Assembly (NCBI GenBank): GCA_964581515.1
Contig: CAZOOV010000016.1
Location: 1 to 30,660, forward strand
DNA length: 30,660 nt
Direction: 5' to 3'
DNA from: JACJVV01 sp964581515
GTDB taxonomy: Archaea > Nanobdellota > Nanobdellia > Woesearchaeales > JACJVV01
Of this stretch, positions 1-7,956 are shown one piece after another (the first letter of the stretch is position 1; each line of letters opens with the position of its first letter). The notes beneath the pieces are model-generated. The model worked only from the letters and a program-made list of their open reading frames with translations. It had not been told where the DNA came from and made no database searches. The translations under genes and the position numbers were made by a program.

Positions 1-1508
1 CATTCTATTTCTACTTCAACATCCATTTCTGTATCTTCGTCATCATCAAAGTTATTCTCCATTTGTACTTCTAAATCAATAGAAGTTCCAGGATTCAAAT
101 CTTTAATTTCATCATTGTCATCAATACTTTCACTTTCCCCATCATAACTAGCATAAATCTTATCAATTTCAAACATATGCATTCTTTGCATCTTTACTTC
201 TTGTGTATGTGTATAGCCACCAATGTTACAGCTAATTGTAGCCACTTTGAAACTAGTTTCTTGGAAATTACTATTTACAGCATCAAGGTTTTCTGGAATT
301 CTTCCTCTAATTACAACATTTGTTCCTTCACCTGCAGTTACTGAATAAGTCCCTACACTATTGCCTCCAAAAGTAATGTTGATATTATTTACAACTGGCG
401 ATAATGTGTTTTGGTACTTAGACTCAGGACTTACAGTACAGCTCAATGTGCCTGTTTCCGAGGGGATAACATTAAAAGAAGTTGTACCTGTCTTTAATAT
501 ATCTTCATCTACATTGGATGCATCTGTATTTGAATCTCCTATTGTTGCAGTACCTTCTGAAGTAGCAATATCTACTTCACCATTGTCGTATAAGTCAGTA
601 CAATAAGGATCAGCCATATCTACTAATCCGTCACCATCATTATCAATTCCATCACTACATTCTGTATAATCACAACCTTGTGAATTTGAACAAATGTTGT
701 TACAAGTACTTGAACTTACACCTGTATCTGAAGTACAACTACTTTGTTCTGTACCTGGAAGTAAACATGTGTAAGTGACAGTTGTAGTTTCATATTCTAG
801 TCCATTACAAATTGATGTTGTTGAATCTTGTCCACAATCTGAATTAGATGAACATGCAACTACTCCATCTCCTTCATTATCGTCTTCATAAGATCCACAA
901 CCTAAGTCATTAGGATAATCTATTGTTGAATCACCATCATTATCGTCTCCATCAGAACACTCTGTATAGTCACAACCTTGTATTACAGAGCAAATATTAT
1001 TACATGTTTCAGTTGAATTAACAGGAACATCTTGACAATAACTAGTTTGTTGCCCTGCATTAAAACATGTAGGAGTAACTGTTTCAGTAATGTAATCATT
1101 ATTATCACAATAATAATTATAGCTTACTGAACCACAATCGGCATTATTGTTACAAACACTTTCTACCTCAATTGTAATACTACTATCTCCAGTTATCGGT
1201 TGATCTTTTGCACCATTTGTAACAGACCATGTCCCTGAAAAAGTACAACTTCCTGATTGAGGAGCAGTAAAAGTAACTTGTTTAGACCCAGGACCAACTA
1301 AATATTCATTCTTTGAAATAGGTGTACAACCTCCGTTAGCATTATCAGTCCAAGCCATTATATCACTAGACCCATACCCTGAAGCTGTATACGTTACTTG
1401 AAAAGTACTACCTGCTGTAATAGTTGCAGGCATACTCCTACTTACACTAGCAGCAAATACTGCTGGTAACATCATTAACATAGCTAATATTAAGATTATT
1501 TTTTTCAT
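1..1508 (-). CDS. Secreted Cys-rich surface protein, 3' end outside window
   Basis: The frame is open from an ATG at 1508 down to base 1, so about 502 residues are visible and the C-terminus is missing. It begins with a signal peptide (MKKIILILAMLMMLPAVFAA). An Ig/PKD-like beta region follows (about residues 21-110). Two Cys-rich units of about 100 residues come next, each ending in QGCDYTECSDG followed by DNDGD (near nt 930-960 and 630-660). The last part visible (nt 1-540) holds KYQNT, NINITFGG, RIPENLDA and MFEIDKIYASY, and closely matches the C-terminal domain of the upstream protease. The start lies one base after the protease stop, so the two are surely cotranscribed. Role is inferred: calcium-binding extracellular protein. 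Asp-rich CSDG-DNDGD motifs are common in DPANN surface proteins. The true end and any anchor cannot be seen. Confidence 0.85.
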   Translation of the reverse strand, partial: MKKIILILAMLMMLPAVFAASVSRSMPATITAGSTFQVTYTASGYGSSDIMAWTDNANGGCTPISKNEYLVGPGSKQVTFTAPQSGSCTFSGTWSVTNGAKDQPITGDSSITIEVESVCNNNADCGSVSYNYYCDNNDYITETVTPTCFNAGQQTSYCQDVPVNSTETCNNICSVIQGCDYTECSDGDDNDGDSTIDYPNDLGCGSYEDDNEGDGVVACSSNSDCGQDSTTSICNGLEYETTTVTYTCLLPGTEQSSCTSDTGVSSSTCNNICSNSQGCDYTECSDGIDNDGDGLVDMADPYCTDLYDNGEVDIATSEGTATIGDSNTDASNVDEDILKTGTTSFNVIPSETGTLSCTVSPESKYQNTLSPVVNNINITFGGNSVGTYSVTAGEGTNVVIRGRIPENLDAVNSNFQETSFKVATISCNIGGYTHTQEVKMQRMHMFEIDKIYASYDGESESIDDNDEIKDLNPGTSIDLEVQMENNFDDDEDTEMDVEVEIE

Positions 1509-1509
1509 T

Positions 1510-4500
1510 CTAATACACTCCTCCATTTACCCATAATTCGGCTACAATTATAAACTCATTTAAACTTAATTGATTATTTACAAATAATTCTGCATAACTA
1601 ATAAATTCATTTAAATCTATTTGACAATCATTATTAGTATCTGCTAGATTATCACATGAACGTGCTTGAACATCAAGTGAAATAGTCCACTCTTCACCAT
1701 GTTTCGCACCATAATCATCTGTTGCTATAGCTGTAATAGTACACATATAAATATTATCTTGAGTATTACTTAAATCTAACTGAAAATTAATACTTTCTGT
1801 ATCATCAGCACCAATTGTTGTGTCATCACTTTCATCATCAACATTAATATCAGAATCACAATCTATTGAAATTTCAACATCTAAATCAATATCATCATCA
1901 GAATCATATATATTTGCTAGTATAACTTCTAAATCAACAATATCTCCAGAAGTAACATTATCAATCTCATCACCATCTGCATTAAGTATTTCTAGATAAC
2001 TATTATATGTTGCATATATCTTATCAATCTCAAACATATTTTTTCTTTGTAAATATACATTCTCTATATGAGAAAAACCCCCAATATTACAATGAATCTC
2101 ACCAACTTTAAAAGCAGATTCTTGAAGATAATTAATATCTAATGCATCACTAATTATAGAATCAAGATTTTCAGGCATTCTAACCCTTATCACAATTGAG
2201 TTTGAAGTAAAAGGTGATACAGTATATCTTCCTGAGACTAACCCTGCAAATGTGATATTAATATTGTTTAATTGTTCAAAAGAATAAGTGTTTACATATT
2301 TAGATTCAACATTAGATACACATTCCATTGTACCCCCATTATTTGATGTTACTTGATAAGAACCAACAACCGTCTTTAGAATTCCCTCTCCCAAAATTGA
2401 AGCTTCTTGATTATTTCCACCGAGAGTTATATCTCCATTTGATAAAAACTCACAATAAGAATCATTTTGATCTACATCACCATCACAATCATCATCTATT
2501 TCATTTGAGCAATCTTCAATAGCACCTGGGTTAACTGCACTACTGTAATCATTACAATCACATACATCACCCCAACCATCGTCATCAGAATCATTTTGTT
2601 CAAAATTATCTGTATTCGGACAATTATCATACTCATCAGGAATATGGTCTTCATCAAGATCATCAATATCACTACAATAAACATTACTCGATCTAATTGT
2701 TGGGCCATTCAAAAAAGGTTGGAACTTTATAACACCTATAGAAATATCATCATAATAATCATTTAATAAATTATAAATTTCCGAACAATTTGTAGTCCCC
2801 CAATAATTAAAGCGTGCATTCACATTTTCTTCATTGAAATTATAAAAAGCAAAAATACCATTATCATAAATAAAATTATTAAAAATCCTATTTTGTTTTG
2901 CAACCCATCCTGAATCAATTGCTCTACCAGCACTAAAACGTATAGTATTAAAATAAATTGAATTATGACTAGAATAAAGAATAATAGCTGCTGTTGAACC
3001 AGTCGTGTTTAATATAGTATTATTATATACATCATTATATTCAGCTTTATCAGATAGCATTAAAGCTATATTGGTTTTATTAAACAGGTTATAATTTATT
3101 TTATTATAACTTGACCCTGGATTTTCTGAATTAGAATTCAATGAAATCGCTTGAGATGAAATATTAATGAAAAAATTATTTGATATATTACTTCTTGATG
3201 ATTTATAGAAAGTTATACCATATGATATATCTCTAAATATATTGTCTCTTATATCTATATAAGTTGATTCTGTTAAAGCAATACCTATACTTTCCCCGTA
3301 AAAAGTATTATTATATATTTTAACTAATCCCCCTTCATTCACCCAGATATTATTTCCATAATCTCCAATAAAACCATTTTTTAATGTAACATTATTATTT
3401 TTATTAAGAAACATACCAACACCTGTATTAGCTCCATAAATAAAAGAATTATTAAAATCTATAACTAAATTATCACCAAGTATTGTAATACCTTGAGGTA
3501 AATAATAAATACCATTACAAATAGAGATTGAGTTTGAAATACTCATACCATCATAAGGTACAACACATCCGTTACTATCACACACATCTCCTAAACCATC
3601 CCCATCAGAATCTTCCTGTCCAGGATTATAAATATCTGGGCAATTATCATCTATATCAGAGATCCCATCGTTATCATCATCTTGATCACAATAAGAATTG
3701 TAACTACAATCAGAAGCATAATCACAATGACCATATCCATCACATCTACCTAAACAAGCATATTCTCCCCCAATACCATAATAATCGTCACCAGCACCAT
3801 AAGAACAAGCATAGTTAAAATCACAATAATAAGAGGTATCCAAATTTACACAATAAGGTTCTCCAGATATAGGACAATAAATACCTTGACATACGCCACA
3901 ATTTATTGATGGACAACCATTACAAAATGTACCATATGTTGATGGACAAGCATCATTAATATCCAAAACTCCATCACCATCTGTATCAGTCTCAGAAGCA
4001 TACTCTACTACCACATAAGTTGAATCAATCCTTATATAATCTGAGTCACCCCATCCTGAATCATGATGATATTTTAATCTAAATTGATTATTCTTATAAA
4101 CTTGACAATCTGCAAGATTATCACATATTTCATATTTCAGAGTATTATATTCATTAGGAATTAAATTACCCAAATAATTAAAAATTCCCTGGTTTAAATC
4201 TTCAATGTATAACTCAAATCCATCCTCATCATATGCAGAATGATCGACATATAAGGTTATTTTAGCAGGTTGATTGATTAAATTTAAATTATAATTTAAA
4301 TATGTATTAAATACATCACACCACCATAAAGGACAAGTATTCTCTAAAAATTTTAATGAAATACGGTCATTTGTATAAGTATCCGAGACAGTCCCACTAT
4401 AATGTCTTCCTTGTGAGATTGTATAACTATCCATATAACTAATCAAATCTGATTCTTCTTTTGTTATATCTATATAGGAATTAGCATATACCCCACATTC

Positions 4501-5577
4501 ACCATACCCTAACTTAAAATAACCATAATCACCCCATCCATAACCCCAACTATTTTTAACTATCCATGCACCTTCATTATCATCATATCCTACTATAGAA
4601 ACAGCATGATGACCTCCCCAATCTAAAGGTTCTTGACAGCGATAAATGCCTCCTTGAAAAGTACCACTCATATCTAATCCTATTGTAATAGGTCCATTTT
4701 CAATCAGGTTGTATTTGATTTGTTCATCTGTATCTCCAGCATAATACCTATTATTAATTCTCCAGGTCCTTTTGTCATAATCATCACATATATTTGAACA
4801 ACTTTTGTCAGAAGCACTATATTCAAAACACATTTCATCAGATAAACCATAAATTATCGAATAATCTAAAGCAGAATCAGACCAACCGCCACTACAATCT
4901 CCTGCTTCACTACAACTTACAAATTGTTGTTCAGATAAATCAACATCCATAAGTGGATCATTATAAATAATATTTAATTTTGATTCAATAATACCAGCCG
5001 CAGCAAATGCCCAACAACTTCCACATGAACCTTGATTTTTAATAGGTGATGGCCACCAAGACCCATTAACATTTCTCCAATCAAAATATGATGGAAGAGA
5101 TAAAGACTGAACTGAACTAGATTTCATTGAAGTAGATTTCAATGCTGATTTAGTATTAATCTCATGAGGAATATTTTGCTCTAATTTATTTGATAAATTC
5201 ATCATATCCACTATAGAAATTGTTTCAACTGAACCAGTAGAATCTGTTGTCATTGATCCTTTACTCAATGAAATCCTTTCACAAACACCATATTCATCGC
5301 TATAAGGGTTGTTACCATCTTTTTTGGTGTTTGTGTTATAACCTAATCTTGAACAAATTGAATAATTATTCCCAATCTTACCTTTAAAAAAATCCCAAGC
5401 GTTAAGAGAAATGTTATTTCCTACATCACAATAACCAATTTCCCCTTCTCCTGTAGTATTTATTTTAAATTGATAACCTAATTCCGTACAATAAACTGCA
5501 GCAGGATTTGCTATTGCTAATACATTATATACCAGAAATAATCCAATTAATAGCCATATTAAATTATTAATTCTCAT
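1510..5577 (-). CDS. Secreted papain-like (C1A) cysteine protease with DUF333, TSP3, beta-helix and dockerin-like parts
   Basis: 1355 aa. Order of parts: signal peptide (1-22); DUF333-type repeats (ANPAAVYC at 23-30, AWDFFKG at 60-66, a weaker copy to about 99); a Ser/Thr-rich linker; and a C1A protease domain (about 162-370). Catalytic residues are visible: oxyanion Gln182 and Cys188 in NQGSCGSCWAF, His324 in GGHHAVSIVGYD, Asn342 in VKNSWG. A beta-sandwich-like stretch follows, then TSP3-type calcium repeats (DTDGDGVLD; DSDGDGLGDVCD). Next is a right-handed beta-helix (about 665-965, NosD/PbH1-like, with recurring N-N-F/I turns). Another TSP3 and a DCSNEIDDDCDGD motif follow, then a domain shared with the next gene (about 1045-1310). 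The end is dockerin-like (DTNNDCQIDLNEF then two Glu-Leu/Phe helices). Its ATG overlaps the upstream lipoprotein stop as ATGA. Probable role: degradation or processing of extracellular protein at the cell surface. Confidence 0.93.
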   Translation of the reverse strand: MRINNLIWLLIGLFLVYNVLAIANPAAVYCTELGYQFKINTTGEGEIGYCDVGNNISLNAWDFFKGKIGNNYSICSRLGYNTNTKKDGNNPYSDEYGVCERISLSKGSMTTDSTGSVETISIVDMMNLSNKLEQNIPHEINTKSALKSTSMKSSSVQSLSLPSYFDWRNVNGSWWPSPIKNQGSCGSCWAFAAAGIIESKLNIIYNDPLMDVDLSEQQFVSCSEAGDCSGGWSDSALDYSIIYGLSDEMCFEYSASDKSCSNICDDYDKRTWRINNRYYAGDTDEQIKYNLIENGPITIGLDMSGTFQGGIYRCQEPLDWGGHHAVSIVGYDDNEGAWIVKNSWGYGWGDYGYFKLGYGECGVYANSYIDITKEESDLISYMDSYTISQGRHYSGTVSDTYTNDRISLKFLENTCPLWWCDVFNTYLNYNLNLINQPAKITLYVDHSAYDEDGFELYIEDLNQGIFNYLGNLIPNEYNTLKYEICDNLADCQVYKNNQFRLKYHHDSGWGDSDYIRIDSTYVVVEYASETDTDGDGVLDINDACPSTYGTFCNGCPSINCGVCQGIYCPISGEPYCVNLDTSYYCDFNYACSYGAGDDYYGIGGEYACLGRCDGYGHCDYASDCSYNSYCDQDDDNDGISDIDDNCPDIYNPGQEDSDGDGLGDVCDSNGCVVPYDGMSISNSISICNGIYYLPQGITILGDNLVIDFNNSFIYGANTGVGMFLNKNNNVTLKNGFIGDYGNNIWVNEGGLVKIYNNTFYGESIGIALTESTYIDIRDNIFRDISYGITFYKSSRSNISNNFFINISSQAISLNSNSENPGSSYNKINYNLFNKTNIALMLSDKAEYNDVYNNTILNTTGSTAAIILYSSHNSIYFNTIRFSAGRAIDSGWVAKQNRIFNNFIYDNGIFAFYNFNEENVNARFNYWGTTNCSEIYNLLNDYYDDISIGVIKFQPFLNGPTIRSSNVYCSDIDDLDEDHIPDEYDNCPNTDNFEQNDSDDDGWGDVCDCNDYSSAVNPGAIEDCSNEIDDDCDGDVDQNDSYCEFLSNGDITLGGNNQEASILGEGILKTVVGSYQVTSNNGGTMECVSNVESKYVNTYSFEQLNNINITFAGLVSGRYTVSPFTSNSIVIRVRMPENLDSIISDALDINYLQESAFKVGEIHCNIGGFSHIENVYLQRKNMFEIDKIYATYNSYLEILNADGDEIDNVTSGDIVDLEVILANIYDSDDDIDLDVEISIDCDSDINVDDESDDTTIGADDTESINFQLDLSNTQDNIYMCTITAIATDDYGAKHGEEWTISLDVQARSCDNLADTNNDCQIDLNEFISYAELFVNNQLSLNEFIIVAELWVNGGVY

Positions 5578-5987
5578 TTGTTACATTCACCTATGAAATA
5601 ATCCCACTCCATGCACTCATTACCTTCTTTTGTTATACAAATAGCACATTTGGAATTAAATCTACAGTCATTGGTACTAACCTCAATATCTCCTCCTTTT
5701 TTTTCACAAAATGTAAATTTTTGTCCACATTCACCATTAAAAAAAGCCCACCCTGGACAAGAATTAAATATATTGAATTTACATATTCCTTGACTACCTT
5801 CTTCTGAATTAATTATCTCATAATTATAACCTAATTTTTCACAATAAACTGCAGCAGGATTTGCTAATTCAGCATTATTTATATTGAAACTTTCAGGTAA
5901 ATTAGAACTTTTACAAGATGTAAGTAAAAATAACAAGATTATGAAGAATACACTAATTACTATATTAAAATATTTACGCCCCCCCAT
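5574..5987 (-). CDS. DUF333-repeat lipoprotein
   Basis: 137 aa. A hydrophobic N-terminus ends in a lipobox (FLLTSC, Cys25), so the mature protein should be lipid-anchored outside the membrane. Two DUF333-type Cys repeats follow: ANPAAVYCEKLGYNYEI...GICKF...CPGWAFFNGECG and a second running FCEKKGG...AICI...CMEWDYFIGECNK. DUF333 proteins are small periplasmic or surface proteins of unknown function. The same module stands at the N-terminus of the protease encoded next, and the two genes overlap by 4 bp (ATGA), which suggests translational coupling and a common job. The promoter is leaderless in type: TTTATAAA lies 23-30 nt before the ATG, with a 14-bp palindrome between box and start. Confidence 0.85.
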   Translation of the reverse strand: MGGRKYFNIVISVFFIILLFLLTSCKSSNLPESFNINNAELANPAAVYCEKLGYNYEIINSEEGSQGICKFNIFNSCPGWAFFNGECGQKFTFCEKKGGDIEVSTNDCRFNSKCAICITKEGNECMEWDYFIGECNK

Positions 5988-5993
5988 GTTACC

Positions 5994-6007
5994 CCTTATT
6001 AATAAGG
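5994..6007. promoter_or_regulatory. 14-bp palindrome (possible operator) between box A and start of the surface-protein operon
   Basis: CCTTATTAATAAGG is a perfect palindrome. It lies 6 bp before the ATG at 5987 and 2 bp after the minus-strand box A TTTATAAA (6010-6017), so it would cover the transcription start. A repressor bound here would block the whole protease operon. The regulator is unknown. Confidence 0.45.
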
Positions 6008-6009
6008 AA

Positions 6010-6017
6010 TTTATAAA
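6010..6017 (-). promoter_or_regulatory. Box A (TATA) of the surface-protein operon
   Basis: TTTATAAA on the minus strand, 23-30 nt upstream of the ATG at 5987. This spacing recurs in front of many genes here and predicts an almost leaderless mRNA. Confidence 0.6.
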
Positions 6018-6044
6018 TATTATTAAAAAATGAGCTATTTTAAC

Positions 6045-7013
6045 TTAATATTCAAATACAGAAGAATATACTGGATGTGTGACACTTTCTACGAGATATC
6101 GTTTATTGTGTAATTCATTATCAATATTGAATAACTTTGCTTCAATTAAAGGATACATTAAACAAAGCTTTTTCAATATATTAATATCTATCTTCTCTCT
6201 TATTATAAACTCAAAGAAATCTGTAAGTTTCAAAAAATCATCAGGACTATATTCAGGATGTACTAACTCAAATTCATTCTGAGCTATTGATGAATCAAAT
6301 ACAAGCCTATCTGATTTATAGTGAATATTATATTTACAAGTAAACTTTGCAAATTCTTTATTAAATATTGCATGTTCTTGACCTGTAACACATTGATTTG
6401 CCCAGTCGATTTTAAAGCCTTGGGCTATTAAAGCTTTAGCATATTCAATACTTTTTTTTAAACATATAGCAACAACATGATGGGGATCAGGCCCATAACA
6501 TTCTTTAAAATTATAGATTATTTTTTTTGGGACAATCCTAATACTAACAATCTTATCCCTATATGTTAATTGTGGACTTTTCCAATTATTCTTATGACTC
6601 TTTTTAGATTCTTTAAAATCAATAGGTACTACATTTTTAGGTCTAAAGATCAAGGGTTGTGTAATTTGAACTGCATGAACTCTATCAAAAATTTTATTTG
6701 CATAGACATCCTGTAAGTGTAAATTCCCAAAATGATCTCTATACCAATCTAATGTTTTCTTAGTAGGAATTAACAATTTTACACTCTTTCCAATATTATT
6801 TACTTTACCTTCGTTAATCATTTCTTGAATACAATTATATACTTGTCTACGTGTAAGATCAAATTTTAATTGTATCATTTCCCTTGTAGTTCCATTAAAC
6901 CCTTGAACATGATTATTCACAATATACTGAAGAACTTTCTTCCTATCTTCCTTAGTAAAATACTTACTTGGTTTACTACTACATTGGTTACACATTTTGT
7001 TACACATTTTCAT
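6045..7013 (-). CDS. Winged-helix DNA-binding protein of unknown function
   Basis: 322 aa from the ATG at 7013, which forms a 4-bp ATGA overlap with the upstream gene's stop. An ATG at 7031 is also open (328 aa) but would overlap more. A short Cys-rich lead (CNKMCNQC) comes first. It is followed by a helix-turn-helix/winged-helix region (about residues 18-85, with TREMIQLKFDLTRRQVYNCI typical of a recognition helix). The remaining 240 residues have no domain I can name. They contain alternating strands and helices, including DPHHVVAICLKKSIEYAKALIAQG and a FDSSIAQNEFE segment. Coupling to a YdjM-like membrane protein and the nearby AbrB-like gene suggest an accessory or integrated-element setting (inference). 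It could be a replication initiator or a regulator; the sequence does not decide. Confidence 0.75.
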   Translation of the reverse strand: MKMCNKMCNQCSSKPSKYFTKEDRKKVLQYIVNNHVQGFNGTTREMIQLKFDLTRRQVYNCIQEMINEGKVNNIGKSVKLLIPTKKTLDWYRDHFGNLHLQDVYANKIFDRVHAVQITQPLIFRPKNVVPIDFKESKKSHKNNWKSPQLTYRDKIVSIRIVPKKIIYNFKECYGPDPHHVVAICLKKSIEYAKALIAQGFKIDWANQCVTGQEHAIFNKEFAKFTCKYNIHYKSDRLVFDSSIAQNEFELVHPEYSPDDFLKLTDFFEFIIREKIDINILKKLCLMYPLIEAKLFNIDNELHNKRYLVESVTHPVYSSVFEY

Positions 7014-7438
7014 ATTAACTTTAGCTCCCAATCAATTAGTAAATGAGACATATAGCAAGCAAATCCTACTAATGCAAGAGAGTATCCTAAAAATAGTAAT
7101 GGTAAGGACAATAATATCCCAATTAAAATTCTGTGAAGCAATCCTCTGTGTTTAAACAAGTTAAGAGCAAAAAGCCCAACAATAATACTAAAAGCAAAAA
7201 ATAATTTTCCTATGATATAAAAAAAAACAATAAACAATAAACCTATTATGAGAGTATATATCCTGATTTTTGAATGGCGATGATCCAAATCAGGAAGTAA
7301 TGAATAAACTAATGCTATGACAAAAGCCTGGATCAACCCCCCTAAATGAAATATCTTTAGATAAAAAACTAAAAATCCCATCATAATTAATCCAATTGTT
7401 AGATGTACAACATAACTAGGCATTTTTTTCGTAATCAA
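7010..7438 (-). CDS. YdjM-like membrane-bound metal-dependent hydrolase (DUF457-type)
   Basis: 142 aa with four to five hydrophobic segments. It shows the family's polar motifs: an N-terminal MPSYVVHL (His12), LLPDLDHRHS (Asp/His cluster, about 48-57) and KHRGLLHRI (His/Arg cluster, about 97-105), plus a late MSHLLID. In the YdjM family these Asp/His residues are thought to form a metal site at the membrane, although the substrate is not known. Start: ATG at 7438; an internal ATG (residue 6) gives the more typical MPSYVVHL start. The stop overlaps the next gene's ATG as ATGA. Confidence 0.75.
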   Translation of the reverse strand: MITKKMPSYVVHLTIGLIMMGFLVFYLKIFHLGGLIQAFVIALVYSLLPDLDHRHSKIRIYTLIIGLLFIVFFYIIGKLFFAFSIIVGLFALNLFKHRGLLHRILIGILLSLPLLFLGYSLALVGFACYMSHLLIDWELKLI

Positions 7439-7639
7439 TAGGCTTATATTGACAATTCATATTTGTCTACTATTTTGAGTAAGAGTAACCCTCTTTCCCC
7501 ATATGGAAATCGTGGTTGAATAGCTAGCTAATAGGCGCCTAAGCACCTAGGCTGTCTAAACAACCATTACGATGACCACTTAAACAAAGGATTAAAATAA
7601 TACTCTCGAAACACCTTTAATTCGCTTGGTAATTGCTCT
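7439..7639. other. 200-bp gap with short palindromes
   Basis: No reading frame of note. It is locally richer in G+C than its surroundings and holds TAGCTAGCTA (7521-7530), TAGGCGCCTA (7532-7541) and a GCCT/AGGC pair (7537-7540, 7549-7552). It could hold a small structured RNA, a leader for the downstream membrane-protein gene, or an element boundary; none can be proved by eye. I looked for a tRNA fold and did not find one. Confidence 0.3.
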
Positions 7640-7837
7640 TCAAGATGCGTTGGCAATTGTATTAGTTTCTCCATTTTCTGGCTCCAAAATCAATTTTCCT
7701 TGTTGATCTACTAATTGTTTTATTTTCCTTTTATTGATGTCAAGCTTCTGCGATCTTATCCAGATTGGATTAACAGCAAGATAACTTGAATGCCCTACTT
7801 TTATTAGATTCCTTGATGGAAATTGTATAACTGACAT
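7640..7837 (-). CDS. AbrB/SpoVT-type small DNA-binding protein
   Basis: 65 aa. The pattern FPSRNLIKVGHSSYLAVNP-WIRSQKLDINKRKIKQLVDQQGKLILEPE matches the swapped-hairpin AbrB/MazE fold: an N-terminal strand ending in a K-V/I-G-S/H start, a short helix after the N-P turn, then two strands ending in G-K-L-x-L-x-P. Proteins of this kind dimerise and act as transition-state regulators or antitoxins. No toxin gene of matching size sits beside it. A GGAGGC ribosome site is 9 nt before the ATG. Divergent from the gene at 7957, with a 20-bp palindrome between them that it may bind (inference). Confidence 0.75.
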   Translation of the reverse strand: MSVIQFPSRNLIKVGHSSYLAVNPIWIRSQKLDINKRKIKQLVDQQGKLILEPENGETNTIANAS

Positions 7838-7888
7838 TTTGATTTGCCTCCATTAATTCTTGTATATTTATGTTATAAATAACTATCC

Positions 7889-7915
7889 AGTCAAATTTAG
7901 TCAAATTTGACTAAA
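7889..7915. promoter_or_regulatory. 20-bp perfect palindrome plus an extra half-site (probable operator)
   Basis: TTTAGTCAAATTTGACTAAA at 7896-7915 is a perfect palindrome. The half-site AGTCAAATTT occurs again immediately to the left (7889-7898), giving a 10-bp direct repeat, about one helix turn. The palindrome ends 12 bp before the box A TTTAAATA (7927-7934) of the gene at 7957, at and beyond the TFB-element position. It also lies upstream of the AbrB-like gene, the natural candidate binder. Confidence 0.6.
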
Positions 7916-7926
7916 ATATACAAATG

Positions 7927-7934
7927 TTTAAATA
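7927..7934 (+). promoter_or_regulatory. Box A of the gene at 7957
   Basis: TTTAAATA, 23-30 nt upstream of the ATG at 7957, predicting a leaderless mRNA. Confidence 0.5.
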
Positions 7935-7956
7935 GGAGTTAAATTATCTAAGTATT

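Noticed and set aside
2328..3818. His/Tyr-rich plus-strand frames under the protease gene
   Set aside because: They are antisense reflections of Asp/Asn-rich calcium repeats in the minus-strand gene.
7439..7639. Possible tRNA or C/D-box RNA in the palindrome-rich gap (cgatgacc resembles a C box)
   Set aside because: No matching D box or cloverleaf; the C-box match is partial.
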